Part shown: one piece after another, positions 15,636 through 24,058 of the stretch
How the letters are laid out: every line of letters begins with the position of its first letter
Position numbering within the stretch: position 1 is the first letter of the stretch
DNA from: an uncultured Chloroflexota bacterium
Lineage (GTDB): Bacteria; Chloroflexota; Anaerolineae; UBA4142; SHND01
Direction of reading: 5' to 3'
Assembly: GCA_937870825.1 (NCBI GenBank)
Contig: CALMZO010000392.1
Coordinates: 1-37,995 of the forward strand
DNA: 37,995 nt
Notes under the pieces: model-generated
What the model was told of the DNA's origin: nothing
Databases searched by the model: none
Seen by the model: only the letters and a program-made list of their open reading frames with translations
Translations under genes and position numbers: made by a program

Positions 15636-16403
15636 ATGTCCAAAGTTATCGTATTCGTACACGGCGCGGGAAGCGCGAAAAAAGAGTTTTACAAGGAAAC
15701 GCTCGCGGGATTGACCGAATTGCTCGGTGCCAAGCCCAACGCCGTCGGCGTGTGGTATGCCGACCTTTTGAACGATGGTGAGACAAAAGGGAAAAAGGGC
15801 GCGAGTCTCGACGGCAGCGAGGTGGAAAATTTCAAAGCTGCGTTTTCGATGCTGGTGCATGGCGATTTCAATTCGCTGCCGCATCACGAACGCCATAACG
15901 CCGCGTTTATCATGCCCGCGCAATTTCTCGCAGAAATGATTGCGATGGATTTGCAGCAATTTGCCGATTATTTGTTTGCGTCGAAAACGTACAATGCAAT
16001 CCAGACACGGATGCGCGACGGGCTGAACAAAGCGATTGCAATGGGCGATGAACTTGTGATTGCGGGGCATTCGCTCGGTTCGGTGGTTGCGTTCGATTGT
16101 CTGCGCGAGACGGCGGGCAATTGCAATATCTCTACCTTTTTCACGCTCGGCTCACCACTGTCCAAATTGCGCCGCTTGAATATCCGTACCAACGACCTCG
16201 GCGCGATTCCGGGCAATCTCGGCGAATGGTTGAATCTGTACGACACCACTGACCCGATTGCGAACGCGCTGGGTCCGATGTTTCCTTCGCGTTCGTTTCG
16301 TTTGCGCGATGTGTTTGTGGATGTGGAAACCGACCCGATTCGCTCGCACGATTATTTTCATAACGAGCAAACGCTCGCGGAATTGGCGGCGGCGATGTTG
16401 TAA
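15636..16403 (+). CDS. Alpha/beta-hydrolase-type serine hydrolase
   Basis: 255 residues from the ATG at 15636; upstream in-frame codons lie in the repeat element. IVFVHGAGSAKKEF supplies the oxyanion-hole region, GHSLGS (144-149) the nucleophile elbow with S146, and D206 and H238 fit the remaining triad positions. The fold resembles lipase/esterase-like hydrolases acting inside the cell, as there is no signal peptide. The substrate is unknown. It is the last + strand gene before the bidirectional terminator. Confidence 0.8.
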   Translation: MSKVIVFVHGAGSAKKEFYKETLAGLTELLGAKPNAVGVWYADLLNDGETKGKKGASLDGSEVENFKAAFSMLVHGDFNSLPHHERHNAAFIMPAQFLAEMIAMDLQQFADYLFASKTYNAIQTRMRDGLNKAIAMGDELVIAGHSLGSVVAFDCLRETAGNCNISTFFTLGSPLSKLRRLNIRTNDLGAIPGNLGEWLNLYDTTDPIANALGPMFPSRSFRLRDVFVDVETDPIRSHDYFHNEQTLAELAAAML

Positions 16404-16410
16404 ACAAGTA

Positions 16411-16444
16411 AAAAAAATTCGACGCGTGTGCGTCGAATTTTTTT
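16411..16444. terminator. Bidirectional rho-independent terminator
   Basis: A 15-bp stem (16411-16425 with 16430-16444) and a 4-base loop, with A and T runs on the two sides. It therefore gives a U tract on both strands. It lies between the convergent hydrolase (+) and PpiC (-) genes. Confidence 0.93.
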
Positions 16445-16470
16445 TTACGAAAACTTGTTTGGCACGAATT

Positions 16471-17784
16471 CTATTGTGCGCTCGGGGTCTGCAGCCGTTT
16501 GATTTCGCTTGGCACGTAATCGGTGCTGAAAAAGCGTTGAATCGTCGTCGTCGCTGCCACGCGAATTTGTTTGAGCCAATCGTCGAGCGCGCGTAACTTT
16601 TTGCCGGCGACCTGTTCTGCATCCAGCGCGCGGTTCGCGTCCTTTTCGACCAGTTGGATGATATGGATGCCAAACGTCGTCGTGACGGGCGCGCTGATTT
16701 GGAGGGGATTCGTGAGCGCCCACGCGGCATCTTCAAATTCCGTCACATAATTTCCGCGCGTCGCCCAACCCAAATCGCCTTTGTTGGTTTTCGCGCTGGG
16801 GTCGGTGGAGAGTTCTTGCGCGAGTTTTTCAAAATCTTCGCCCGCTTTCAAACGTTCCTCGATTTTTTGCGCTTCTTCAAATGTCTTGACGAGAATGTGG
16901 CGCAGGTGAATTTGTTCGGCGGTGGTATCTACGTCATTCGCAAGTGCATCGTTCAACCTGGCGCGCAGCAGATTGATTTCCACAATCTTGCGATAATCAT
17001 CGAACGAGTAACGCCCTTTGCCGATATTTTCTTTGAGTTTGCCGACTTCGGTCGCGTATGCCTCAGGCCCTAACGGGGTTTGTGTCGGCAAGGGGGTTGG
17101 GGTATTCACCATCGTCGCGGTCGCTTGCGCGGTTGCCGTGAGCGTCGCGGAAAGCGTTGCCGTGGCAGTGGGCGAAACGGAAGGCGTCGCGGTATTTGTC
17201 GGCGTCAACGTGGGCGTGTGCGTGTGCGTTGGTGTCGGCGAAGGACCTTCGGTGGGCGTGCGCGTCGGACGCGGATAGCCGAGATTCTCTTTGATACCGA
17301 GTTCGATTTCGCGGTCAATTTCTTCCGGCGTGATTTTGATACCGCGCTTGGCTGCCTCTTGGCGAACCAATTCGTCGTCAATCAGGTTTTCAAGCGCCTG
17401 CCCCGGCACCTGGAGCAATTGCGTTTGTTCTTGCGCGAACTGCTGTTGGTAAAATTGCAGAATCTGCTGCATTGAGGGGTCGTTCTCGTCAAACTGCTGG
17501 ACCTGTTCTTGAATCTGCGCCATGCGCGAGAGAATCACTTGCGAGTCATACCGTGCGCGCGCTTGATAGTCGCGCACTTTGAGCGGCACATTGTTCACAA
17601 TCGCAATCGTATCGTCGAGAATTGCAATCGTGGTGCGCCAATAGCCAAAGGCGAGAATGATGACGATGAGCGCGGCGACAATGCCCAGCGCGATAAAGAT
17701 GAGGCGTTGCTGTTCTTGTTCGCGTTCGCGCATGCGCGATTGTTTACGCGTTTCGATCGAGTCAGAGCGTTTCTTTTTTGCCAT
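16471..17784 (-). CDS. Membrane-anchored PpiC-type peptidyl-prolyl isomerase
   Basis: 437 residues from the ATG at 17784; the frame stays open upstream but without homology. A charged N-terminus, one membrane helix (about 28-48), a SurA_N-like chaperone region (about 55-170 and 240-285) and a parvulin rotamase domain (about 290-382, with LRHILVKT, ERLKAGEDFEKLAQELS and GDLGW, ending FGIHIIQLVE). The protein should sit outside the membrane and help fold exported proteins. A Thr/Pro-rich stretch of about 70 residues (171-240) interrupts the chaperone region, an unusual place for such a linker. It is downstream of rpsR on the same strand, 109 nt away. Confidence 0.87.
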   Translation of the reverse strand: MAKKKRSDSIETRKQSRMREREQEQQRLIFIALGIVAALIVIILAFGYWRTTIAILDDTIAIVNNVPLKVRDYQARARYDSQVILSRMAQIQEQVQQFDENDPSMQQILQFYQQQFAQEQTQLLQVPGQALENLIDDELVRQEAAKRGIKITPEEIDREIELGIKENLGYPRPTRTPTEGPSPTPTHTHTPTLTPTNTATPSVSPTATATLSATLTATAQATATMVNTPTPLPTQTPLGPEAYATEVGKLKENIGKGRYSFDDYRKIVEINLLRARLNDALANDVDTTAEQIHLRHILVKTFEEAQKIEERLKAGEDFEKLAQELSTDPSAKTNKGDLGWATRGNYVTEFEDAAWALTNPLQISAPVTTTFGIHIIQLVEKDANRALDAEQVAGKKLRALDDWLKQIRVAATTTIQRFFSTDYVPSEIKRLQTPSAQ

Positions 17785-17893
17785 GGTGGTTGTAGAAAAA
17801 AGGGCATAGGCGTTTGCCGCCCATGCCCTGTGACACGATGGATTGCGATGAGGCGAGTGTACTCCACCCGACATCGCGAACGTGTCACGTTTG

Positions 17894-18229
17894 TCAAGCG
17901 TTCATCCCGCGCACATGTTCCGGCGCGTACGGCAAGAGCGCCAATTGGCGCGCGCGCTTGATTGCCACCGCGAGTTCGCGTTGATGCCGCGCGCACGTTC
18001 CAATTTTGCGACGCGGGCGAATCTTGCCGCGGTCGGTCAAGTAACGGCGCAGCTGTTCGCCATTTTTGTAGTCAATGACTTTGTTTTTGTCTTTGCAGTA
18101 AATACAGACTCGGCGCACCGGCGGACCGAAACGACGTTGTTGGCCGTCGCGTCCGCCATCGCGCCCACCGCGGTCATTGCCGCGCGGACCGCGTGGACCG
18201 CCCGAGCCGCCTCGTGATTGATTTTCCAT
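17894..18229 (-). CDS. rpsR: 30S ribosomal protein S18
   Basis: 111 residues. The C-terminal 75 match S18, with [31 protein letters not shown] and the closing [17 protein letters not shown]. The first 35 residues are a Gly/Arg-rich extension rich in RGG-like pairs, not part of the core fold. S18 binds the 30S platform as a dimer with S6. It is the third gene of the classic rpsF-ssb-rpsR operon, 55 nt after ssb. Confidence 0.96.
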   Translation of the reverse strand: MENQSRGGSGGPRGPRGNDRGGRDGGRDGQQRRFGPPVRRVCIYCKDKNKVIDYKNGEQLRRYLTDRGKIRPRRKIGTCARHQRELAVAIKRARQLALLPYAPEHVRGMNA

Positions 18230-18284
18230 ACTTTGTTGAATTGCTCCTTAATCTTTACACAATACGCGATAAATCATTTGCGCG

Positions 18285-18698
18285 TTAAATCGAAGGTTCA
18301 TCGCCCGGTGCGCCAAAATCGCCGATGGCAGAATCCATCGCGGTGGTGTCGTCCCCTTGGCGTCCTTTGCGTTCGAGAATGTTGACATCGTTCGCCACGA
18401 GTTCGGTGCGATAATGTTTCTGTCCATTCTCGCCTTCCCAACTGCGCGTTTCCAAGCGTCCTTCGACGTACACCATCGAACCTTTGGCGAGATATTGGCT
18501 GCAAATTTCTGCGAGCCGCCCCCACGCGACGACGTTGAACCAATCGGTCACTTCGGTGCGTTCGCCTTCGGCTTTGGTGAAGGAACGTGAAACGGCAACA
18601 CTAAACGAGGTTACCGGTTTGCCGCTCGGCGTGTACCGCATTTCGGGGTCGCGTCCGAGATTGCCAATAATCATGACTTTGTTTAGACCGCGTGCCAT
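18285..18698 (-). CDS. ssb: Single-stranded DNA-binding protein
   Basis: 137 residues from the ATG at 18698 (MARGLNKVMIIGNLGRDPE). The frame stays open upstream only by overlapping rpsF. An OB-fold domain (about 3-108) shows TSFSVAVSRSF, WFNVVAWGRLAEICSQYL and VYVEGRLETRSW. The short acidic tail does not end in the usual DDDIPF-like motif: the last residues are GAPGDEPSI, so binding of partner proteins through the tail may differ. It lies between rpsF and rpsR as in most bacteria. Confidence 0.95.
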   Translation of the reverse strand: MARGLNKVMIIGNLGRDPEMRYTPSGKPVTSFSVAVSRSFTKAEGERTEVTDWFNVVAWGRLAEICSQYLAKGSMVYVEGRLETRSWEGENGQKHYRTELVANDVNILERKGRQGDDTTAMDSAIGDFGAPGDEPSI

Positions 18699-18757
18699 GT
18701 TTCGCTCTGACAAGTGTCCACGCTTCACGTACATCGAACGGAGCGCGTGGACAGTTA

Positions 18758-19204
18758 TCACCCTTCCGTCGTAGCAGGCGTTGTTTCCGCGCTGTTCGTT
18801 GCTTCGGGCGTTTCCGTCGCTGCGGCGGGCGCTTCCGCTTGTGGCGGAGTTGGCGCTTCTGCCGCGGGTGCGGCTTCCGCCGGGGCTGCCGCTTGCGGCG
18901 CGGGCGCGCTGGGTGGGGTGAGGGCATCTACGCGCACGACGAGAAAGCGCAGTACATCGTCGTTCAGGCGCAGCGAACGCTCCACGCCGCGCACCGCCGC
19001 GCCGGGCAAATTCAAGTATAAGGTTGAATAGTAACCGTCGTTGATTTTTTGAATCGGATACGCGAGGCGTCGTCTGCCCCAATCGTTGCGGGCGACAATT
19101 TCACCACCGGCATTTTTGACGATGGTATTGATGCGTTCGTTCGTAGCAGTGAGGTTGGCTTCTTCGAGCGGGCGCAAAATGTAGGTCAATTCGTAATTCG
19201 ACAA
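18758..19204 (-). CDS. rpsF: 30S ribosomal protein S6
   Basis: 148 residues. The start is TTG at 19204, because AAGGAG lies 5 nt upstream and translation gives the family N-terminus (NYELTYILRP). The S6 core (about 1-100) includes NDWGRRRLAYPIQKINDGYY and LNDDVLRFLVVRVD. The last 45 residues are an Ala/Pro/Glu/Thr-rich tail of low complexity. S6 pairs with S18 on the small subunit. It is first in the operon and preceded by a leader of about 160 nt containing alternative hairpins and a near-consensus promoter. Confidence 0.95.
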   Translation of the reverse strand: MSNYELTYILRPLEEANLTATNERINTIVKNAGGEIVARNDWGRRRLAYPIQKINDGYYSTLYLNLPGAAVRGVERSLRLNDDVLRFLVVRVDALTPPSAPAPQAAAPAEAAPAAEAPTPPQAEAPAAATETPEATNSAETTPATTEG

Positions 19205-19240
19205 AATAGCTCCTTCCCTTGGGAATGCTCGAATCGTGCA

Positions 19241-19276
19241 GCGATTCTTTTCTGGAAAAGAATCGCCCGGCGATTC
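19241..19276 (-). promoter_or_regulatory. Mutually exclusive hairpins in the rpsF leader
   Basis: On the - strand, hairpin A (19276-19260) is a 7-bp stem GAATCGC/GCGATTC with loop CGG. Hairpin B (19266-19241) is a perfect 12-bp stem with a 2-base loop. They share 19260-19266, so only one can form. Hairpin B ends 37 nt before the TTG start. The arrangement fits an autoregulatory leader, such as binding of the S6:S18 complex, but no confirmed motif was identified. Confidence 0.55.
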
Positions 19277-19371
19277 ACCTGCGTTGCACAAAAACGCGCC
19301 CGCGTTCTTGAGCGAGGCGCAGAGCGAAAAGGTTTGATTTGAGTGTATTTGATTGTTTTCGAACGGGCGGG

Positions 19372-19400
19372 ATTATAACAGGGTGACAGATTTCGCGCAA
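19372..19400 (-). promoter_or_regulatory. Promoter of the rpsF-ssb-rpsR operon
   Basis: On the - strand, TTGCGC (19400-19395), a 17-bp spacer and a perfect TATAAT (19377-19372). Transcription would start near 19365. The promoter sits immediately after the stop of the fumarylacetoacetase gene. Confidence 0.75.
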
Positions 19401-19404
19401 ATTT

Positions 19405-20670
19405 TTAAGGTTCGCGCGCGGGTAAAATTTCGCCTGTCACCTCACCAAAGCCCACGCGCCTTTCATTTTTTTCACACCACGCGCGCATCGTCACCACATC
19501 GCCATCCTCCAAAAATCTACGCGTTTCCCCGTTCGGCAATAGCAGCGGCTCTGTTCCCCGCCATGTCAATTCCAACATGCAGCCGCGCGAGATTTTTTCC
19601 GCCCCGCTAATCGTTCCCGACGCGAGCAAATCGCCCACGCGCGCGTTGCAGCCGTTGCTCGTGTGATGCGCGAGCTGTTGATTCATGCTCCAATACAAAT
19701 TTTGAAAATTGCTGCGCGTGATAATGTGCGGCGCGTCCATTTTTTCACTCTGCAAACTGACTTGCAATTCAATATCGTACGTCCAATCATCCGCGCGCGC
19801 GAGATACGCCAAAGGTTTTGGTTCTTGCGCGGACAAACTTTTTTTGAATGGCGCTAACGCGTCCATTGTCACCACCCACGGCGAAATGCTCGTGCAAAAA
19901 TTTTTCGCGAGAAACGGACCGAGCGGCTGATACTCCCACGCTTGAATATCGCGCGCGCTCCAATCGTTCACCAACACCATCCCGAACAGGAACTCGTCCG
20001 CGCGTTCAATCGGAATCGGCTCGCCCAACGCGTTTTCCGCGCCAATCAAAAATCCCATCTCTAATTCAAAATCCAAACTCCGCGTCGCCGAAAACAAGGG
20101 TTCGTTCGCATCGGCGGGTTTGATTTGTCCGCGCGGGCGAAAAAAATTTGTGCCGCTCACGACAATCGAGCTCGCGCGTCCGTGATAGGCGACAGGCAAA
20201 TGTTTCCAGTTGGGCATCAACGCGTTCTCTGCCCCGCGCAGCATCGTGCCGACATTGCGCGCGTGATGTTCCGACGAATAAAAATCCGTGTAATCGCCAA
20301 TCTCGACGGGCAAAAGCATCTCAATTTGAGATTGCGGAATTAACGCGGCATCGCGCAATTTCTCGTTGTCTCGCATTGCGGAATCCGCGCGCAACAGACT
20401 TTGCAAAATGTTTCGCGTCTCGCGCCACGCGGCGCGTCCCAATTTCATGAACGCGTTCAGCGCGGATTCTTTGAAAACGTTTTGTGATGCCAAGTTGGTT
20501 TGGTTGAAAAATCCCGCGTCATGGAGAAGGGATACATCGAGAACGTACTCGCCAATCGCCACACCGACGCGCGGTGCGCCGCCCGCGCGCGGCTTGAAAA
20601 CACCGTACGGCAAGTTATGAATGGAAAAATCCGAGTCCGATTGAATAGGGAGAAATGAATTTAGAGTCAT
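19405..20670 (-). CDS. fahA: Fumarylacetoacetase
   Basis: 421 residues, the normal length for this enzyme. An SH3-like N-terminal domain (1-115) is followed by the catalytic domain with metal-site motifs DYTDFYSS (126-133), DFELEM (200-205, with E202 and E204) and NDWSARD (235-241, with D236). RGTEPL and FLEDGDVV mark the C-terminus. It hydrolyses 4-fumarylacetoacetate to fumarate and acetoacetate, the last step of tyrosine/homogentisate breakdown. It is last in the five-gene operon, 12 nt after the upstream gene. Confidence 0.93.
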   Translation of the reverse strand: MTLNSFLPIQSDSDFSIHNLPYGVFKPRAGGAPRVGVAIGEYVLDVSLLHDAGFFNQTNLASQNVFKESALNAFMKLGRAAWRETRNILQSLLRADSAMRDNEKLRDAALIPQSQIEMLLPVEIGDYTDFYSSEHHARNVGTMLRGAENALMPNWKHLPVAYHGRASSIVVSGTNFFRPRGQIKPADANEPLFSATRSLDFELEMGFLIGAENALGEPIPIERADEFLFGMVLVNDWSARDIQAWEYQPLGPFLAKNFCTSISPWVVTMDALAPFKKSLSAQEPKPLAYLARADDWTYDIELQVSLQSEKMDAPHIITRSNFQNLYWSMNQQLAHHTSNGCNARVGDLLASGTISGAEKISRGCMLELTWRGTEPLLLPNGETRRFLEDGDVVTMRAWCEKNERRVGFGEVTGEILPAREP

Positions 20671-20682
20671 GTAAAAAAGAAT

Positions 20683-21657
20683 TTATAACCATCGCAAGGC
20701 GCGCAACTCGTCGCGCGGTTCGTCGAAACTGCAACTGCCAAAGGAAAGCATCAACGCGCGCCGCGCATTCGCAATTTCCGCGTCCGTCGCGCGCACATCG
20801 CGCCACGCGAAAGCATTTTCGTCGAAACAAAAATTGTTCGCGTCCGTCTCTGCCAAAATTTCGCGCATAACCTTTTCTGGAAGCCCGCGCGCAAGAGCCA
20901 AAATCCCCGCGCCGAACACATTCACAAAACCGTGCATCGTCGTTGGCACACTCGCATCAAACTTGCGCAACGGATGATGCAGCCCCGCCGTGCATTTCAG
21001 CAGCACGCCCCGCTCACGGCAAGCGATGATGGCGCGCGCGATTTGTTCCGTTGTGGGAAACGCGGACGCGACGATGCCGCCGGTGCGAAGTTTGAACCCA
21101 ATGTTTTGTATTGCGAGCGCGTCGAGGACGCGCGGCAAACTGTCAGCCCACTCGCCGTCGAATGGAATTTCGACAAAGAGTTTTACATTTTGTGTCTTGC
21201 CCTCTTTCGCCCACGCGCCGCCGAGAAAATAGATTTCGTCAAAATTTGTAGGAATCATAATTTCTGCCGCGTCGACGCAACCCTGCCCAGCCCATCGCGC
21301 ATTGAACGTTTCAATTTGTGTGCGCGTCGTTTCAAATTCGCGCACGAATTCTTGGCGCGTCGGATTCTTCACGCCGAGCGCAGAGATTTTCAACGGGACG
21401 CGTTCGTCAAACAGTTCCGCATACGCGTCGAGTTCCGCCAGCTGCGACGCGAAACAAACGAATCGTCCCAGCATCCACGCGTCATCGCTTTTCAAATACG
21501 CCGCGTAATTCCGCACCGCTTCATCAAGCGACAATGACGCAGGCGGAAACATCCCCGCGTAATCAATGAGATGGGAGAAAAACGCGCGATGGACGTTTGA
21601 CGTTTCATCCCTCATTTCATTCGGGACTGGCAGTTTCACACGTTTGTTTTTCGTCAT
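20683..21657 (-). CDS. Unrecognised protein embedded in the homogentisate operon
   Basis: 324 residues; I do not recognise a characterised family. The sequence has IDYAGMFPPASLSLDEAV near the start, AWMLGRFVC, IGFKLRTGGIVASAFPT, LLKCTAGLHHPLRKF and ALMLSFGSCSFDEPRDEL. Alternating hydrophobic strands and helices suggest an alpha/beta (perhaps barrel) soluble enzyme. Conserved-looking Lys, Arg, His and Cys residues lie in KLRTGG and CTAGLHHPLR. It sits between homogentisate dioxygenase and fumarylacetoacetase. No maleylacetoacetate isomerase is encoded in the operon, so it is a candidate for that step, purely by context. The ATG at 21657 lies in a heptamer array; M15 (21615) is an alternative start. 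Confidence 0.7.
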   Translation of the reverse strand: MTKNKRVKLPVPNEMRDETSNVHRAFFSHLIDYAGMFPPASLSLDEAVRNYAAYLKSDDAWMLGRFVCFASQLAELDAYAELFDERVPLKISALGVKNPTRQEFVREFETTRTQIETFNARWAGQGCVDAAEIMIPTNFDEIYFLGGAWAKEGKTQNVKLFVEIPFDGEWADSLPRVLDALAIQNIGFKLRTGGIVASAFPTTEQIARAIIACRERGVLLKCTAGLHHPLRKFDASVPTTMHGFVNVFGAGILALARGLPEKVMREILAETDANNFCFDENAFAWRDVRATDAEIANARRALMLSFGSCSFDEPRDELRALRWL

Positions 21658-21676
21658 TCGTCATTCGTCATTCGTC
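21651..21676. repeat. Heptamer array ATTCGTC spanning a stop and a start codon
   Basis: About 3.7 units of ATTCGTC; on the coding strand the unit reads GACGAAT, giving ATGACGA. It provides the TGA stop of homogentisate dioxygenase (21670-21668) and the ATG of the next gene (21657-21655), 10 nt apart. The same unit forms the nine-copy array at 25393-25455. Confidence 0.9.
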
Positions 21677-22834
21677 GGCACGCTCCACCCAACTGTACGC
21701 GTATTTCTCATCTTCTATTTCCAACGCGGCGTGCGTGATGTGTAGCGGATGAAACGTATCCATCATCACCGCGACTTCTTCCGTACTTTTTTTGCCGATG
21801 CTGGCTTCGACAGTTCCGGGATGCGGACCGTGCGGCAGACCGCCGGGATGCAAACTGATGTCCATCTGCTCGACGCCCTTGCGGCTCATGAAATTTCCTT
21901 CGGCGTAATACAACACTTCGTCGGAATTGACGTTCGCGTGATTGTACGGCGCGGGAATCGCGAGCGGGTGATAATCAAAGAGGCGCGGCATGAACGAACA
22001 AATGACAAAGTTCCATCCTTCCCATGTTTGATGTGTGGGCGGCGGTTGATGCACGCGCCCCGTGATGGGTTCAAAATCGTAAATGTTGAACGCGTACGGA
22101 TACAAGTAACCGTCCCAGCCGACGACATCGAGCGGATGATGCGCGAGAATGTGACGGTGAAATTCGCCGCGCGCTTTGACCAGCACTTGAAACTCGCCGC
22201 GCTCCTCATGCGTTTCCAAACGATTCGGCACGCGGAGGTCGCGTTCGCAAAACGGACTGTTTTCCAAAAGTTGTCCGTACTCGTTGCGATAGCGTTTTGG
22301 AAATTCAAAATCGTGCGCGGATTCAAAGACCAACATTCGATTCTCGCCCTTCTTGAATTCCATGCGCCATGTCGTACTGATTGGAATGTTGATGTAATCG
22401 CCGGGACCGAAATCGAGCGCGCCGTATTGCGAATACAGCGTCCCTTCGCCCGTGTGAATCCAAAACAATTCGTGCGCCTGTCCGTTGCGATAATGGTACG
22501 TCATATTTTGATTCGGACGCGCGATTGCCATCGTCACGTTCGCGTTGCCCATCAAAACGGTGCGTCCGCTCACCGCGTCGCCGCCCTGCGCGACAGCTTG
22601 AGTGCGAAACAAACGATGCCGGAGCGCGCCGTCCTCGACGTACGAAACATTCGCGTCGCCCAGACTTTCCGCGCGCAAAATTTCCGTCGGCTGATGGACG
22701 TGATACAAAATGGATTGGATGCCCGAAAATCCTTTCGTGCCAATCACTTGTTCACGATACAGGGTGCCGTCGGGTTGGCGAAATTGTGTGTGACGTTTGT
22801 GAGGAATGGTGCCGAGTTGATGGTAAAAAGGCAT
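21668..22834 (-). CDS. hmgA: Homogentisate 1,2-dioxygenase
   Basis: 388 residues from the second of two close ATGs (22840 and 22834); MPFYHQLGTIPHKRHTQFR is the family N-terminus. It is of the shorter bacterial type, with the cupin-like core and iron-ligand region: HHPLDVVGWDG, YNHANVNSDEVLYYAEGNF and the loop GGLPHGPHPG with the last histidine. It opens the aromatic ring of homogentisate with O2 to give maleylacetoacetate. It lies between HPPD and the unrecognised protein in the same operon. Upstream is a palindromic octamer element. Confidence 0.93.
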   Translation of the reverse strand: MPFYHQLGTIPHKRHTQFRQPDGTLYREQVIGTKGFSGIQSILYHVHQPTEILRAESLGDANVSYVEDGALRHRLFRTQAVAQGGDAVSGRTVLMGNANVTMAIARPNQNMTYHYRNGQAHELFWIHTGEGTLYSQYGALDFGPGDYINIPISTTWRMEFKKGENRMLVFESAHDFEFPKRYRNEYGQLLENSPFCERDLRVPNRLETHEERGEFQVLVKARGEFHRHILAHHPLDVVGWDGYLYPYAFNIYDFEPITGRVHQPPPTHQTWEGWNFVICSFMPRLFDYHPLAIPAPYNHANVNSDEVLYYAEGNFMSRKGVEQMDISLHPGGLPHGPHPGTVEASIGKKSTEEVAVMMDTFHPLHITHAALEIEDEKYAYSWVERADE

Positions 22835-22842
22835 ATTCATGA

Positions 22843-22893
22843 CGAGGTGACAAGGTGACAAGGTGACAGTCACCCTGTCACCTTGTCATCCTG
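22843..22893. repeat. Inverted octamer element, unit AAGGTGAC
   Basis: The left arm is GAGGTGAC, AAGGTGAC, AAGGTGAC (about 22844-22867). The right arm is ACCCTGTC, ACCTTGTC, ATCCTGTC (about 22871-22893). The arms can pair almost fully around a 3-4-base loop. It lies between the HPPD stop (22902) and the homogentisate dioxygenase start. On the transcript it would form a strong hairpin inside the operon. Confidence 0.88.
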
Positions 22894-22901
22894 TCAGCGA
22901 A

Positions 22902-24041
22902 CTATAGATTCCCGCGTTTCGCTTGTTCGATTTCGATACTCTCGAACAGCGCTTTGAAATTTCCAACACCGAAACCGCGCGCGCCGTGACGTTGAATAAT
23001 TTCGAGAAACATGGTGGGGCGGTCTTGAATCGGGCGCGAAAAAATTTGCAGCAAATAACCTTCGTCGTCGCGGTCGGCGAGAATTCCCAATTCGGCAATG
23101 TCGTCGTAACTCTCTTGAATTTTTCCAACGCGCGCGGGAAGCGATTGATAGTACGCATCCGGCACGCGCAAAAATTCCAGACCGCGCTGTTTCAATTCGC
23201 GCACGGTGCCGATGATGTCGCCCGTGATGAGCGCAAGATGCTGCACGCCGGGTCCGACATTGTAATCCAGATATTCTTCAATCTGACTTTTCTTGCGTCC
23301 TTCGGCGGGTTCGTTGATGGGAAACTTGATGCGTCCGCTGCCGTCGCCCATCACTTTGGACATGAGCGCGGAATACTCAGTATGAATCACCTTGTCGTCG
23401 TAATGGACAATCTGGCGAAAGCCGAGAACTTGATGAAACCAGTTGACCCAATAGTTCATCTTGCCGAGTTCGACATTGCCGACGATGTGGTCAATCGCCG
23501 CGAGTCCGACAGGTTTCACCGTTTTGTCTTCCGCAAGGGATTTGTAGCCGGGCAAAAATTTTCCCGCGTAATCCGCGCGTTCGACAAATTTGAACAGCGT
23601 TTGTCCGTACCCTTGAATGCTCGCAGTACGCACAATGCCGTTGTCGTCGCGCATTTCCGTTGGCGACTGCACACCCTTCGCGCCGCGCGTTGTCGTTTCA
23701 CGATACGCGTCTTCCACGCTGTCCACTTGCATCGCAATCACTTTGACGCCGTCGCCGTGCAAGAGGTGATGCGCCGCCATTTCATCGTGCGGCGAGTACG
23801 GCGTGGAAAGCACAAGACGAATTTTGCCTTGCTCGAGCACGTACGAGGCATAACGGCGATTTTTGGTTTCGAGTCCCGAATACGCGACGGGTTTAAAGCC
23901 CCACACTTTCCAATAATAGACCGCCTGGCGCGCGTTGCCCACCCACAGTTCCACATGGTCCATCGCGTTGATTTTGAGAAAATCGCCCTCTTGGTCCATC
24001 GCGCGTTCTTGCGCGACGGGTTGTGTCATTTCTTTGAGCAT
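22902..24041 (-). CDS. hpd: 4-Hydroxyphenylpyruvate dioxygenase
   Basis: 379 residues with two vicinal-oxygen-chelate halves. The iron ligands are the His of AIDHIVGNV, the His of GVQHLALITGD and the Glu of MFLEIIQRHGARGFG, followed by the usual C-terminal helix (FKALFESIEIEQAKRGNL). It converts 4-hydroxyphenylpyruvate to homogentisate with O2 and iron. The ATG at 24041 is supported by AAGGA 7 nt upstream. It follows the aminotransferase gene across a 69-nt gap that holds a palindromic heptamer element. Confidence 0.95.
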   Translation of the reverse strand: MLKEMTQPVAQERAMDQEGDFLKINAMDHVELWVGNARQAVYYWKVWGFKPVAYSGLETKNRRYASYVLEQGKIRLVLSTPYSPHDEMAAHHLLHGDGVKVIAMQVDSVEDAYRETTTRGAKGVQSPTEMRDDNGIVRTASIQGYGQTLFKFVERADYAGKFLPGYKSLAEDKTVKPVGLAAIDHIVGNVELGKMNYWVNWFHQVLGFRQIVHYDDKVIHTEYSALMSKVMGDGSGRIKFPINEPAEGRKKSQIEEYLDYNVGPGVQHLALITGDIIGTVRELKQRGLEFLRVPDAYYQSLPARVGKIQESYDDIAELGILADRDDEGYLLQIFSRPIQDRPTMFLEIIQRHGARGFGVGNFKALFESIEIEQAKRGNL

Positions 24042-24058
24042 CTCGGTTCCTTCAAATG

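Noticed and set aside
18285..19082. Extended reading of ssb to 265 residues
   Set aside because: The extra N-terminus overlaps rpsF out of frame and has no homology; MARGLNK at 18698 is the family start.
21749..22858. Long + strand ORF of 369 codons
   Set aside because: It is the shadow of homogentisate dioxygenase; composition typical of antisense frames in this genome.
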